From: Streptomyces dengpaensis
GTDB taxonomy: Bacteria; Actinomycetota; Actinomycetes; Streptomycetales; Streptomycetaceae
Length of the DNA stretch: 64,000 nucleotides
Direction: 5' to 3'
Assembly (NCBI RefSeq): GCF_002946835.1
Contig: NZ_CP026652.1
Span: forward strand, 4,526,001 to 4,590,000
Below the pieces are notes generated by a model that ran no database searches, was not told where the DNA came from, and saw only the letters and a list, made by a program, of their open reading frames with translations. A program made the position numbers and the translations under genes. Below are positions 63,722 through 64,000 of this stretch, piece after piece (positions within the stretch are counted from its first letter, which is position 1; each line of letters starts with the position of its first letter).

Positions 63722-63879
63722 ACGCGCAGGAGTGGGCTGCCCGGATCCAGGGGGTGATCCGGGCGGCCGCGGCCGACGGCTACGAGGCCTGGATCGACGA
63801 CGAGTTCGAAGGCCAGCGCATCGAGGTCCGCATCGGCAAGTCCGACGACGACGCCCTGATCCTGGAGTGGAACGCATGA
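63718..63879 (+). CDS. Small acidic hypothetical protein
   Basis: 53 residues; GTG 63718 overlaps the previous stop. NAQEWAARIQGVIRAAAADG, then IDDEFEGQRIEVRIGKSDDD, a small alpha-beta-like acidic protein of the kind common in actinophage early regions. Unknown. Confidence 0.6.
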   Translation: MNAQEWAARIQGVIRAAAADGYEAWIDDEFEGQRIEVRIGKSDDDALILEWNA

Positions 63880-64000
63880 ACCAGTGCGCGTGCGGCCGCG
63901 ACCTGGAGGCCGGGTTCCTGTGCGCGGGGGATGCGACCGCGCTCGCCCGCCGTCTCGACCGGATGAGCACGCTCTGGGACGTCCTGGAAGGCTTCCTCGC
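63876..64000 (+). CDS. Small zinc-ribbon-like phage protein, N-terminal part (runs off the window)
   Basis: ATG 63876 overlaps the previous stop. MNQCACGRDLEAGFLCAGDA has two cysteines in C-x-C and a third later, then ATALARRLDRMSTLWDVLEG. Typical of small Cys-containing proteins in Streptomyces phage early operons. Incomplete. Confidence 0.6.
   Translation, partial: MNQCACGRDLEAGFLCAGDATALARRLDRMSTLWDVLEGFL

Overview
The window is chromosomal DNA of a Streptomyces, or a very close relative. It is very GC-rich with strong third-position G/C bias. It carries bldC, an Lsr2 paralogue (lsrL), a valine dehydrogenase, a DUF3073 gene and a DesC/IucB-type siderophore acyltransferase domain. From memory, the order dnaX-purD-purC-lsrL-purSQL-purF-purM-vdh-bldC-hrpA-DEAD helicase matches the SCO4067 to SCO4096 stretch of S. 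coelicolor; this was not checked against a database.

Layout. 1-11100 is an accessory-flavoured stretch: a DNA-repair glycosylase fragment; an iron-box-controlled penicillin acylase/siderophore-acyltransferase fusion; a CopC-CopD protein; an AraC regulator; a secreted protein; and a TetR-controlled divergon driving an NmrA-like protein, with an Old Yellow Enzyme reductase next to it. 11200-13104 looks like a decayed integrative element at tRNA-Ser, made of a 53-nt copy of the tRNA 3' part, a SpoIIE/PP2C phosphatase and the last codons of a tyrosine integrase. 13178-48880 is core chromosome: SRP RNA, dnaX, and seven purine genes scattered over 20 kb (purD, purC, the overlapping purS-purQ-purL operon, and purF-purM). 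Between them lie poorly characterised membrane and secreted proteins, seven tRNAs, lsrL, DUF3073, vdh, bldC and hrpA. 49120-53040 holds an arginine/glycine-rich DEAD-box RNA helicase and an amino-acid permease.

At 53186 a tRNA-Lys marks the left edge of an integrated phage-like element that runs off the window. It has an integrase and XRE regulator on the minus strand, then a rightward early operon: small HTH protein, excisionase-like protein, DUF6907-like protein, PrimPol-type primase, P-loop ATPase, DECH-box helicase, RuvC-like resolvase and several small overlapping ORFs. A 360-bp gap between the ATPase and helicase genes holds ten copies of TGCCCCG in both orientations plus long hairpins, and is the best candidate origin in the window.

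Between genes there are several repeat types: two copies of a dispersed element in opposite orientation, two MITE-like inverted-repeat elements that both sit at CTAG, and tandem repeats of 14, 23 and 34 bp. Decay is visible at an ABC-transporter/response-regulator fusion pseudogene between two identical tRNA-Gly genes, and at a frameshift in the second of two tandem paralogues. Stop codons and perfect hairpins show most transcription unit ends clearly.
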